Of a stretch of DNA of 64,000 bases, positions 51,850 through 59,840 are shown in pieces (within the stretch, counting starts at the first letter, position 1; each line of letters starts with the position of its first letter). Made by a program: the position numbers and the translations under genes. Origin of the DNA: Sphingobacterium sp. ML3W (GTDB lineage Bacteria > Bacteroidota > Bacteroidia > Sphingobacteriales > Sphingobacteriaceae). Below the pieces are notes generated by a model. The model did no database searches. It worked only from the letters and a program-made list of their open reading frames with translations, and was not told where the DNA came from. The stretch spans positions 1,426,001 to 1,490,000 of the forward strand of contig NZ_CP107036.1 in NCBI RefSeq assembly GCF_029542085.1, in the 5' to 3' direction.

Positions 51850-53293
51850 AAAAACTGCAGAAATACAGGATTTTTTAGTTAATAAATATTTTAATCATGA
51901 GAGTGGTACTAAACCAACTTCTGTTCAGGATCAAAGACTAATAAATGAGGCTCTTTCAGTGATAACCTCGATATTAGATAATTGCGAGTATGCTTCACAT
52001 AATAAAGTAATTTTACAAAAAACATTTAGATTGGGTTTAGAAGTAGTCTATGAGAAGTTATTTTATTATTCGGCGTATTATTATTCCTATGAGAAAATTA
52101 AAAATGGAGATATAAATGACCAGCAATCTTCATTCTTTCAAATCAATGTAAATACGGCTACTGCAATATCGGTTTTTGAAGGATACAGGAATGGTATCAC
52201 AGATATTGGCGGTTCAACTGATGATTATTACCTAGAAAGAATGCCTCGTGTACTCTGGAGCCTTAAACTAATACTCAAGGAGAATAGACAAGAATTATTC
52301 TTACCATCACTATACGTATTATATAACCTAAGTCAAAGCTTGTCTCTTTATTTACTAAGTGGACATAAATGCTATAAAGCTCAAGTCGGCGATTTACTAA
52401 GTGAGGTGTTATCATGGCAGATAAAATTTCATTCTAATATCACTGTCGAACAACTCTTAATGCAAAATACTCAATTAAGATTATTTAAGGATTATCAGTT
52501 TTATTTGTCAGAAAAAGCTACAAACAAAAACTTTTCTAAAATTGAAATCCCAAATCATTTCTTTGACGATTATAAAACTGAGAACATTCTAAGAATATTG
52601 AGTTCTATATTTTTTTTCGATAAAGATGCTTTCGTGCGAGTTTTTGAACATAAATATAAAGCAATCCGAGATGAAATCTCAAACGAAAAATGTGGATTAA
52701 AAACGTTTTTATTTACAAAATGCTTAGCTCAATATATTTCTGCAAGAGGGTTTAAAGATGAGCTCGATTTTTCATTAAAATCGATGCAAAAGAACACTGT
52801 GGAATTCTCCAATCATATAAATTCAATATTCAGAAATTATACAAGCAGTGCTTATCTTAAATTATCACAAAATGAATTGGAACAAGTACTATTACTGAAA
52901 GATGATTTATTGAGAGAAAAAGTTGCTAATACAATAATTGGCGTGGATCCTCATATCTTAGCAAGAGAATCAAAGAAACCACATGGCGTCTCCGAAATTT
53001 CTGATATGGAGATCCCAATTAAACTTAATGGAAGTAGATATTATTTATGTATGCCATTTAAATCTGGGATTGAAATAAACGGCAAAAGTGTTCCCGAGAC
53101 AATTTCCTATCAGATCTTTAGACCGTTTCTTCACTTTGACAATTGTATTGTTGTATTTATTAGTGCCAAGAGATGTTCACAAAATCTAATGAATTATATA
53201 AAAAGGATGAGAAGCAAGCTGGGGTGGAATATTGAAGTTATTGAAAACGAAGAACTGGCCAAACTTCTGAAATCTAATGGTCAATTAGACTAA
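51824..53293 (+). CDS. Unknown protein, 489 residues, with possible nuclease-like C-terminus
   Basis: Not recognised. The first 350 residues are helical. The last 100 read SDMEIPIKLNGSRYYLCMPFKSGIEINGKSVPE, then YQIFRPFLHFDNCIVVFISAKRCSQNLMNYIKRM and WNIEVIENEELAKLLKSNG. The E-x-K spacing with alternating strands and helices recalls PD-(D/E)XK-type restriction folds; this is inference. It overlaps the nucleotidyltransferase gene by 26 nt and is followed 47 bp later by the DUF5677 gene, so it is the central gene of the four-gene unit. Confidence 0.5.
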   Translation: MDVREDLIEKTAEIQDFLVNKYFNHESGTKPTSVQDQRLINEALSVITSILDNCEYASHNKVILQKTFRLGLEVVYEKLFYYSAYYYSYEKIKNGDINDQQSSFFQINVNTATAISVFEGYRNGITDIGGSTDDYYLERMPRVLWSLKLILKENRQELFLPSLYVLYNLSQSLSLYLLSGHKCYKAQVGDLLSEVLSWQIKFHSNITVEQLLMQNTQLRLFKDYQFYLSEKATNKNFSKIEIPNHFFDDYKTENILRILSSIFFFDKDAFVRVFEHKYKAIRDEISNEKCGLKTFLFTKCLAQYISARGFKDELDFSLKSMQKNTVEFSNHINSIFRNYTSSAYLKLSQNELEQVLLLKDDLLREKVANTIIGVDPHILARESKKPHGVSEISDMEIPIKLNGSRYYLCMPFKSGIEINGKSVPETISYQIFRPFLHFDNCIVVFISAKRCSQNLMNYIKRMRSKLGWNIEVIENEELAKLLKSNGQLD

Positions 53294-53340
53294 ATATATT
53301 TTAAATAAAATCCGAAAAATTATAACCTACTATTTGATAT

Positions 53341-54384
53341 ATGGAACAACCATTTTACATTGAAAAGACTATCCAAAGATATATTGACGAATTAAAAGAT
53401 AGATACGAATGTAATGAGAAGGAATTTAATGAATTGATTAAAGAGAAATTGGTTGGAATAACTAAAAACATTGCTAGTGGCGTTCTAGAAACTATTTTCG
53501 AAGCTTGCATTAGCAACAACAGTGACTTGAAACGAAGGGAAAAAGAGATATGCCAAAAGATATCAAATAATTATGAAGAAGGAATAAAAGTATTCGAGGG
53601 TTTTATGGAACTTAATGCACAAATAAGTTCTATGTGTTACGAGAAATACTATAAACTGTTTGATACATTTAATGATCAGATTAAACTAGATACATTAATT
53701 GCCATACATGTAAGAGCTTGCCAAGTGGCTAATGAAATTTTGGTCTTAATAAAGAATGGTTATGCCGATGGGGCTCATGCTAGATGGAGAACACTCCATG
53801 AGTTATCAGTGACATTTTTATATCTATATGATTCAGATTACGACGTTATACACATGTATAATGACTATGAAATCATTGAAAAATATAAAAAATCAAAAGA
53901 ATATAAGGCATGCGAAGATATATTGGATCTGGAAAAATTAGAAGATGAGGAGTGGATGGAACTTTCCATACAAAGAGATGAAGTTATTGTAAAGTATGGA
54001 AAAGATTTTTGTGAGAGTTATGGATGGACAATGAAAGATCTTCCGAAAGGAAGGAGGAATTTTAGAGAACTTGAAAAGTATGTTGGGGTAGAGAATTTGA
54101 GAATAATTTATTCGTGGGCCAACGAAAGTGTCCATGCCGGTGTCTCTGGTATTAAAGATAAACTTAGCCTAAGAGAAGAGGAATTCTATCACTTTCTAAC
54201 AGGGCCAAATGATTGTGGACTTTTGGATCCGGCCCAATATACTTCTTATTCTTTATGTCAAATGAGTGAGGTATTGCTGAGCATGGAAGATTCTTTATTA
54301 CATACTATATTTGATGAATTATTGATTTATTTCCAGAAAGAAATTGTGAACACATTCTCCAAAGTAGAGATTATTTTAAAATAA
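53341..54384 (+). CDS. DUF5677-domain protein, HEPN-like helical bundle
   Basis: 347 residues. The middle part matches DUF5677: LIAIHVRACQVANEILVLIKNGYADGAHARWRTLHELSVTFLYLYDSDYDVIHMYNDYEIIEKYKK, later YSWANESVHAGVSGI, with the conserved RxLHE and S-x-H-A positions. The family is all-helical, related in shape to HEPN proteins, and frequent in defence islands; its activity is unproven. It starts 47 bp after the 489-residue gene and 41 bp before the helicase gene. Confidence 0.7.
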   Translation: MEQPFYIEKTIQRYIDELKDRYECNEKEFNELIKEKLVGITKNIASGVLETIFEACISNNSDLKRREKEICQKISNNYEEGIKVFEGFMELNAQISSMCYEKYYKLFDTFNDQIKLDTLIAIHVRACQVANEILVLIKNGYADGAHARWRTLHELSVTFLYLYDSDYDVIHMYNDYEIIEKYKKSKEYKACEDILDLEKLEDEEWMELSIQRDEVIVKYGKDFCESYGWTMKDLPKGRRNFRELEKYVGVENLRIIYSWANESVHAGVSGIKDKLSLREEEFYHFLTGPNDCGLLDPAQYTSYSLCQMSEVLLSMEDSLLHTIFDELLIYFQKEIVNTFSKVEIILK

Positions 54385-54425
54385 CTATCATGGCAATAAT
54401 TAGGTGACCCTAGATCATATTTTTA

Positions 54426-56993
54426 ATGTACAATAAAGAAACAGCATTACTTGGAAAAGAAGCCATCTACATTGATGGAAAGGACAACACAAATGATATC
54501 CAGTCCTATTCTTTTATGGGCGAGAAATGTATTGTAGCATTTAAAAGCAGTAATAAAAAATATACTTACAACAGGGATAGAGTTCAGATTATCAAGTCTG
54601 CTTTGCAAAGTAAAAAAACGGAGACCACATTCAATTACCTCAAAGAGATTGCAGATACTGTTGGACTTAAATCTGAAGAGGGAAAAAACATCCTTGCAGA
54701 TAGCTATGAGAGGATATCATTTATCCCTGAATACGCAATCCTAGCCAACTATCTGAATGAAACACATCCGGAAGATTTTGCCTCTTCCTCTCCTATTGAA
54801 ATCTATCCTTTTGGATTTAACCTCAGTCAAAAAGATGGTGTAAACAATGCTTTTGCTAATCCCCTGAGCCTTATCGAAGGCCCTCCAGGTACCGGAAAAA
54901 CGCAAACCATTCTTAATATTATTGCCAACGCGGTTATAAATGGACAGAGTGTAGCAGTAGTTTCGAGTAATAATTCAGCAACTAAAAACGTCTATGAAAA
55001 GCTGGAAAAGAATGGCCTCTCCTTTGTCGCAGCTTTACTGGGTAATAGTCAAAATAAAAAAGAATTTATAGAGTCGCAATCGGACATCCCTGATCTATCG
55101 AAGTTTCAGCTAACGGACAAGCAACTCACTCAAGTCAAGCAGAAAAATAGCGAACTCCTGATACAGCTTACTGAAAAACTGGCTCAGAAGAATGAACTGG
55201 CGACGCTGAAACTTTTGCTCGAAAACATTAAAACAGAACAGCGGCATTTCTTGCATACATTACAAACGTCTGTAGACTTCAAAATGAACGGTAGCCTCTC
55301 ATCGGATCGGCTACTAGCGCTCTGGAATTCGATCACAGATCAGGAACGCACTGGCAAACAGTTTAATTGGTGGAAGAAACTGGTCTATCGCTTTAGGTAC
55401 CAAATCAAAGATAAGGGCTTTTATACCTTATCACATTGGGACATGATCAGGATTGCTCAATCGGCTTATTACCGAACTAAGATCGCAGAATTAGCGTATC
55501 GTATAAAAAGCCTGGAAAAAGCATTGCACAACTTTGCCTTCGATGCAAAAATGAGGGAATATAGTACGATTTCGATGCGTCTGTTTAAAAACGAGCTGCA
55601 TAGAAGATATCAGCACACAAAGCGCCCAATTTATCAGGAGGCTGATCTGCGCGCTAAGTCTACAAGTTTCATCGAAGACTACCCCGTCATTATGAGTACT
55701 ACCTATTCACTGCGGAGATGCCTAGCTGAGCATACGGTCTATGACTATGTGATTATTGATGAATCTTCGCAGGTAGATCTGGCAACAGGAGCACTGGCCC
55801 TTTCCTGTGCCAAACGTGCTGTCATTGTCGGTGATCTCAAACAGCTTCCGAATGTAGTGGATGCGACAATGGCTCAAAAGACGGATGCAATCTTCCAAGC
55901 GTTCAAGTTAGCGGAACCGTATCGTTATGCTAAAAATAGTTTGCTAGCTTCTATCACACAGCTGTTTCCTGATGTACACAAAACACTGCTGAAAGAACAT
56001 TATCGCTGTCATCCCAAGATTATTGAATTCTGCAACCGTAAATTCTACAACGATCAGCTTATCATTCTCTCCGAACCAACTACCGAGCGCGAACCGCTCT
56101 TGGTCTACCGGACAGTGGCTGGTAATCATGCACGTGCGCGAATGAACCAACGGCAAATTGATGTCATCCTACAGGAGATTATTCCACAGCAGCAGCTGGC
56201 TTCGGCTGACCTGGGTATTGTGACACCTTATCGCAACCAGACAAATGCATTGCAGAATACATTTGCGGGAACTGAAATAATGGCAGATACGGTAGATAAG
56301 TTTCAGGGTAGGGAAAATGATGTGATTATCCTTTCGACAGTCGATAATGAGATCTCCGAATTTACAGATAATCCTAACCGACTGAATGTCGCAATCTCCC
56401 GCGCCAAAGATCAGTTGATCTTATTGGTTCATGGCAACAAGTCTGAAAATGAAAGTAATATTGCGGATCTAATCCGTTACATCGAATACAATAATTTTAC
56501 AATCATACAGAGTAAGTTACATTCTATATTTGACTATCTGTACAAGGGCTATGAGGAAAAAAGGCGTAGAATTTTGTCCCAAAAACGTATCAAATCGGTA
56601 TTTGACAGTGAAAATCTGATGTATACACTGGTGCATTCTGTATTATCTGATGATAGGTTTTCAAAATATGATGTGCTGCTACATTTTCCGTTAAGAAGTC
56701 TGATCCATGATTATTCACTGTTGTCACCTGAGGAAGAGAAATATGCGCGCCATCATCTGACGCATCTGGATTTTCTGATCTACAACAAGCTCGGGAAAAA
56801 TCCGGTGCTGGCCATCGAGGTGGATGGCTATGCTTATCATGCTCAGGCAGGGCGACAAACCGAACGTGATGCGATGAAAGACGCTATCCTGGAAAAGTAT
56901 GATCTTCCCCTACTCCGCTTTTCGACTACGGGTAGTGGTGAGCGGGAAAGGTTGGTCAGGAGGTTGGAGGAGATAACTGCTATTAGGCAGTAG
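54426..56993 (+). CDS. SF1 UPF1/DNA2-like helicase fused to a C-terminal nuclease domain
   Basis: 855 residues. Helicase motifs: Walker A EGPPGTGKTQT (G152 to T159), motif Ia VAVVSSNNSATKNVYEKL, motif II VIIDESSQVDL, motif III VGDLKQLP, motif V DKFQGRENDVIILS and motif VI NVAISRAKDQLILL, an SF1B set. The last 110 residues (HLTHLDFLIYNKLGKNPVLAIEVDGYAYH, then RDAMKDAILEKYDLPLLRFST) form a Vsr/DUF559-like PD-(D/E)XK nuclease with D, E-x-D and a following Lys. It would unwind and cut nucleic acid. It is less AT-rich than its neighbours, suggesting separate acquisition, and ends the four-gene unit. Confidence 0.8.
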   Translation: MYNKETALLGKEAIYIDGKDNTNDIQSYSFMGEKCIVAFKSSNKKYTYNRDRVQIIKSALQSKKTETTFNYLKEIADTVGLKSEEGKNILADSYERISFIPEYAILANYLNETHPEDFASSSPIEIYPFGFNLSQKDGVNNAFANPLSLIEGPPGTGKTQTILNIIANAVINGQSVAVVSSNNSATKNVYEKLEKNGLSFVAALLGNSQNKKEFIESQSDIPDLSKFQLTDKQLTQVKQKNSELLIQLTEKLAQKNELATLKLLLENIKTEQRHFLHTLQTSVDFKMNGSLSSDRLLALWNSITDQERTGKQFNWWKKLVYRFRYQIKDKGFYTLSHWDMIRIAQSAYYRTKIAELAYRIKSLEKALHNFAFDAKMREYSTISMRLFKNELHRRYQHTKRPIYQEADLRAKSTSFIEDYPVIMSTTYSLRRCLAEHTVYDYVIIDESSQVDLATGALALSCAKRAVIVGDLKQLPNVVDATMAQKTDAIFQAFKLAEPYRYAKNSLLASITQLFPDVHKTLLKEHYRCHPKIIEFCNRKFYNDQLIILSEPTTEREPLLVYRTVAGNHARARMNQRQIDVILQEIIPQQQLASADLGIVTPYRNQTNALQNTFAGTEIMADTVDKFQGRENDVIILSTVDNEISEFTDNPNRLNVAISRAKDQLILLVHGNKSENESNIADLIRYIEYNNFTIIQSKLHSIFDYLYKGYEEKRRRILSQKRIKSVFDSENLMYTLVHSVLSDDRFSKYDVLLHFPLRSLIHDYSLLSPEEEKYARHHLTHLDFLIYNKLGKNPVLAIEVDGYAYHAQAGRQTERDAMKDAILEKYDLPLLRFSTTGSGERERLVRRLEEITAIRQ

Positions 56994-57110
56994 ATAATAA
57001 CACGCTACAGGATTGGTAAAAAAGCTGTATCGTACAATATGAAGAAAACTGAAGAATAAAAGACTAGAAATTATCATAAAAACAAATAGTGGTTTTGATT
57101 GAGAAAAAAA

Positions 57111-57245
57111 ATGAAAAAAATAAACTTTAAAAACTGGGAATTAATCGTCGATTATGAAATAACCAAAGCGACTTATGAAAAAACTCCATTTGGAGGAAGT
57201 GATAACTGTAGATGTAATTACTGCAAGAATTTTGCTGACAATTAA
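57111..57245 (+). CDS. Truncated-looking small protein with a CxCxxC cluster, 44 residues
   Basis: MKKINFKNWELIVDYEITKA, then TYEKTPFGGSDNCRCNYCKNFADN. The closing cysteine cluster CRCNYCKNF resembles a longer Bacteroidota/Firmicutes family in which this block is followed by about 80 more residues, as I recall. Here a TAA follows at once, so it may be the 5' remnant of that gene at the island's right edge. Confidence 0.4.
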   Translation: MKKINFKNWELIVDYEITKATYEKTPFGGSDNCRCNYCKNFADN

Positions 57246-57272
57246 ATATACTAACGAAAACTACCGAATAAT

Positions 57273-57680
57273 ATGAACATAAAGCTTAGTGTTAATCGAG
57301 ATTTGAACGCAAATGACATTCTGCAACTTTACCAAGCTAATAAATGGAGTGCAGCCGAAAAACCAGAATTACTAATGAAAGCCCTCTTAAATTCGCATTC
57401 TCTGGTTACTGCCTGGGATGGTGCAACATTAGTAGGCCTAGGGAATGCCATTTCAGATGGGTATCTTGTGGTATATTATCCGCATTTACTAGTGCTACCC
57501 TCCTATCAAGGCAAAGGGGTTGGTCGTTTGATTATGGATAAAATGCAAGAGATTTATAAGGATTTTCATATGCAGATGCTCACGGCTGATGGAAAGGCTA
57601 TCCACTTCTATAAAAAGAACGGTTTTGAAAGAGCGGGACAAACGGAACCGATGTGGATCTATTCTGGTGGTGATCATTAA
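57273..57680 (+). CDS. GNAT-family N-acetyltransferase
   Basis: A 135-residue acetyl-CoA-dependent acetyltransferase. Motif A is clear: VVYYPHLLVLPSYQGKGVGRLIMDKM, with the Q-x-x-G-x-G pyrophosphate loop as QGKGVG, then FYKKNGFERAGQTEPMWIY at the C-terminus. The substrate is unknown (small amine or aminoglycoside-like). The 3' half is duplicated, broken, at 37383-37552, with 53 bp identical. The intact gene therefore marks the right end of the accessory island. Confidence 0.85.
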   Translation: MNIKLSVNRDLNANDILQLYQANKWSAAEKPELLMKALLNSHSLVTAWDGATLVGLGNAISDGYLVVYYPHLLVLPSYQGKGVGRLIMDKMQEIYKDFHMQMLTADGKAIHFYKKNGFERAGQTEPMWIYSGGDH

Positions 57681-57898
57681 ATTGAAGAAATACAAAGTTC
57701 GCGCAAATATTGTCAGCAATAATGGAATGATACAAACATTGCAAATATCTTCTAGTAATTCTTTACTAGATTCTAATTCACAAATTAAGAGGAATTGGTT
57801 TTACTATTTATGGGCAAACTTGCTGAAGTATCAATAATACTTCAATGATATATATGAACTAAACCATCATTAAAATAAATGGCCAATAAAGTGCCGTT

Positions 57899-57955
57899 AT
57901 TCAGATATAAAAAAAATGGCAAATAGAGAGCTATTGCCATTTTTTTATATCTGAA
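57899..57955. terminator. Long bidirectional terminator
   Basis: TTCAGATATAAAAA with TGGCAAaTAG pairs with CTATTGCCA and TTTTTATATCTGAA (one bulge). A tracts on the left and T tracts on the right serve both the GNAT (+) and RidA (-) transcripts. The 220 bp before it hold nothing else convincing. Confidence 0.75.
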
Positions 57956-57956
57956 A

Positions 57957-58346
57957 TTATTTAACCAGAGTTGCTTCTAGTTCTACCTTTAAAGTTTCAA
58001 ACAATGTCTTGACTTCCAAAACTGTACTTGTTTGTTTTACTTTATTTTTAGTGAGCCAGTTTTGAATCACATCAAAGTTTTCAAATAATGCTGTAGAGTC
58101 GGTCGTGTAGATATTCAAACGAACGAGATTTCGAGCTTCATATCCACTTGATTGAATTACTTTTTCAAGATTTTCAATAGTATGAAAAATCTGCGTTCTC
58201 ATACCGGCATTACTCGATATTCCATCTTCACTAATGGCACACTGTCCCGATACATATAAAGTTGAATCTACATGTTTAACTTCAACTGCCTGCACATAAT
58301 TTCTGGCATCCTGCCAGTTCCAAGGATTGATTACTTTCTTTTCCAT
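57957..58346 (-). CDS. RidA/YjgF-family protein
   Basis: About 129 residues from MEKKVINPWNWQDARNYVQAVEV; an upstream ATG at 58370 is possible. The family pattern is visible in LYVSGQCAISEDG, then MRTQIFHTIENLEKVIQSSGYEARNLVRLNIYTTD and VLEVKTLFETLKVELEATL. RidA proteins hydrolyse reactive enamine/imine intermediates. This one lacks the classic RxxxxVAxLP C-terminus of true RidA, so it belongs to an Rid subgroup of unknown specificity. It follows a Crp-like regulator gene on the same strand by 81 bp. Confidence 0.8.
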   Translation of the reverse strand: MEKKVINPWNWQDARNYVQAVEVKHVDSTLYVSGQCAISEDGISSNAGMRTQIFHTIENLEKVIQSSGYEARNLVRLNIYTTDSTALFENFDVIQNWLTKNKVKQTSTVLEVKTLFETLKVELEATLVK

Positions 58347-58427
58347 CGCTGTAAGATTATTATGAGACAAAGCTCAAGATATTTTTACATTCACCCGTGT
58401 GACAAACATCACAATTAAATAAATCAA

Positions 58428-59000
58428 TCAAGAGAACAGACGGCTTAATGTCTCCCTGGATACGCCTAGGTAAGAAGCAAGCAACAATTTTGGAATTCGT
58501 TGTACCAAAGCTGGATTTCTTTTTATCAACTGCTCATATCTTTCTTTTGCTCCCAAGGTTAAAAATGACAAGATCCGTTGCTGTGAACCGATATGGCCGG
58601 CAATTGATTTACGGAGGAAAAAGCGTTCCATCTTTTGAAGACTGTTGCACAAACATTCAAAATTTTCCAGCGATAGACAAAGTAACGCTGTGTCCTCAAG
58701 ACATTCCAAAGTAAATGAAGCTTTTCCACTTGTATAAAAGGCCGAAACATCTGTTTCCCACCAATCCTCCATTGCAAATGAAACAATATGTTGCTTAGCA
58801 TTATCGTCCGTATAATAAAATTTGAGAAGACCGGACAATACAAAGTAGATATAGTTTACGCTATCGCCCTCTCTAAAAATACATTCGGATTTTTTATACT
58901 GCTTGTGAATGAAACATTCTTTTACAAATGCAAATTCATCTTCAGTAAGTGTAACGACTTTCTCTATATGTTCTTTTAACAAATTATATTTATCTTCCAT
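58428..59000 (-). CDS. Crp/Fnr-family transcriptional regulator
   Basis: 190 residues: cNMP-binding roll in residues 20-120 (HKQYKKSECIFREGDSVNYIYFVLSGLLKFYYTDDNAKQHIVSF) and a C-terminal helix-turn-helix (IPKLLLASYLGVSRETLSRLFS). The protein stops right after the recognition helix, as in many small Bacteroidota Crp proteins. No Fnr cysteines are visible. It probably controls the RidA gene 81 bp downstream. Confidence 0.82.
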   Translation of the reverse strand: MEDKYNLLKEHIEKVVTLTEDEFAFVKECFIHKQYKKSECIFREGDSVNYIYFVLSGLLKFYYTDDNAKQHIVSFAMEDWWETDVSAFYTSGKASFTLECLEDTALLCLSLENFECLCNSLQKMERFFLRKSIAGHIGSQQRILSFLTLGAKERYEQLIKRNPALVQRIPKLLLASYLGVSRETLSRLFS

Positions 59001-59450
59001 TAGTTTCTAAGTACCAATTGTTGCTGATTTTGGTTTGGTTGAATCCATATCAAATATACAAGTGGCCATTCATTTCTACTTCCAGCAACTGCGATACTAA
59101 GTATCTGTAATTCGCAGAAAAACGATTACAGCTCCAATTCGGTTGCGTCTAGTTCTTAAATATAGGTAATCCGTCAAAAGATATCAATGGTTCTTGGTTT
59201 TTCCAAAATGAAGCTCGTAATTCATATTGATTTCGAAAAGATCAATGAATGCATGTCAACCAATTCAACTGCAAACTTACAGAAGGTATATCTTTTTGCT
59301 ATTAAGCACTTATTTTATTGAACACAAAAAACAGAAACTTTTCTAAAAATATTGATAACCTCTGTTTTTGAATATATACATAACTTAGCGATTATCAAAT
59401 CAATCGTTTAGTTTAGACAATAATCCCCCAAATTATTGTTATTATTTTTC

Positions 59451-59484
59451 AGGCAGACTATCTCGAGTAGTCTGCCTTTTTATT
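59451..59484 (+). terminator. Orphan intrinsic terminator 1
   Basis: AGGCAGACTA pairs perfectly with TAGTCTGCCT around TCTCGAG, then TTTTATT. No gene precedes it on the plus strand within 450 bp, so it may end a small RNA. Confidence 0.65.
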
Positions 59485-59646
59485 GTATATTATCAATTAT
59501 CTTGTATAGCGCTTCCCCTTTACACCTTCCTATAAAAACGGCTGCGGCTCTTTTGTAAACAAAAATCTCAATCTGGAAACCAAATAATGAAATAGCTGAA
59601 ATTCATAACTATTTTAAAGATTTAGATAACTGCGATCTAATGCGGT

Positions 59647-59745
59647 TATAGTATTTTTGGCAAGGTAATTTTCATAAATGGTGTTTCACAAATTATCTGG
59701 TACATTTCTCTTAGCCAGCTGTCCTAATGCAGCTGGCTTTTTTTA
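59647..59745 (+). ncRNA. Candidate small RNA with its own promoter and terminator
   Basis: TATTTTTG (59647-59654) is an exact TAnnTTTG box. About 60 bp downstream AGCCAGCTG (59713-59721) pairs with CAGCTGGCT (59730-59738), followed by TTTTTTT. No open frame fits between them, so a short RNA of about 80 nt is possible. The remainder of the 840-bp gap 59001-59840 shows no gene. Confidence 0.35.
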
Positions 59746-59762
59746 TAGAATATCTCTATCAT

Positions 59763-59803
59763 AAAAAACCTGTGCAGCTTTGTCTGAAACAAAGTGCACA
59801 GGT
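59763..59803 (-). terminator. Terminator of the FISUMP/fimbrillin gene
   Basis: ACCTGTGCA with CTTTGT pairs with ACAAAG with TGCACAGGT (59768-59803), a two-part stem with a short loop. On the minus strand it runs into TTTTTTAT, 40 bp past the stop of the gene at 59841. Confidence 0.75.
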
Positions 59804-59840
59804 GGAACTGTAAAACAATTAAAGTATATATGAAAGATTC

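Noticed and set aside
59451..59745. tRNA or tmRNA genes at the orphan hairpins
   Set aside because: No cloverleaf, no CCA-type acceptor pairing and no GTTCRANNC T-loop were found.
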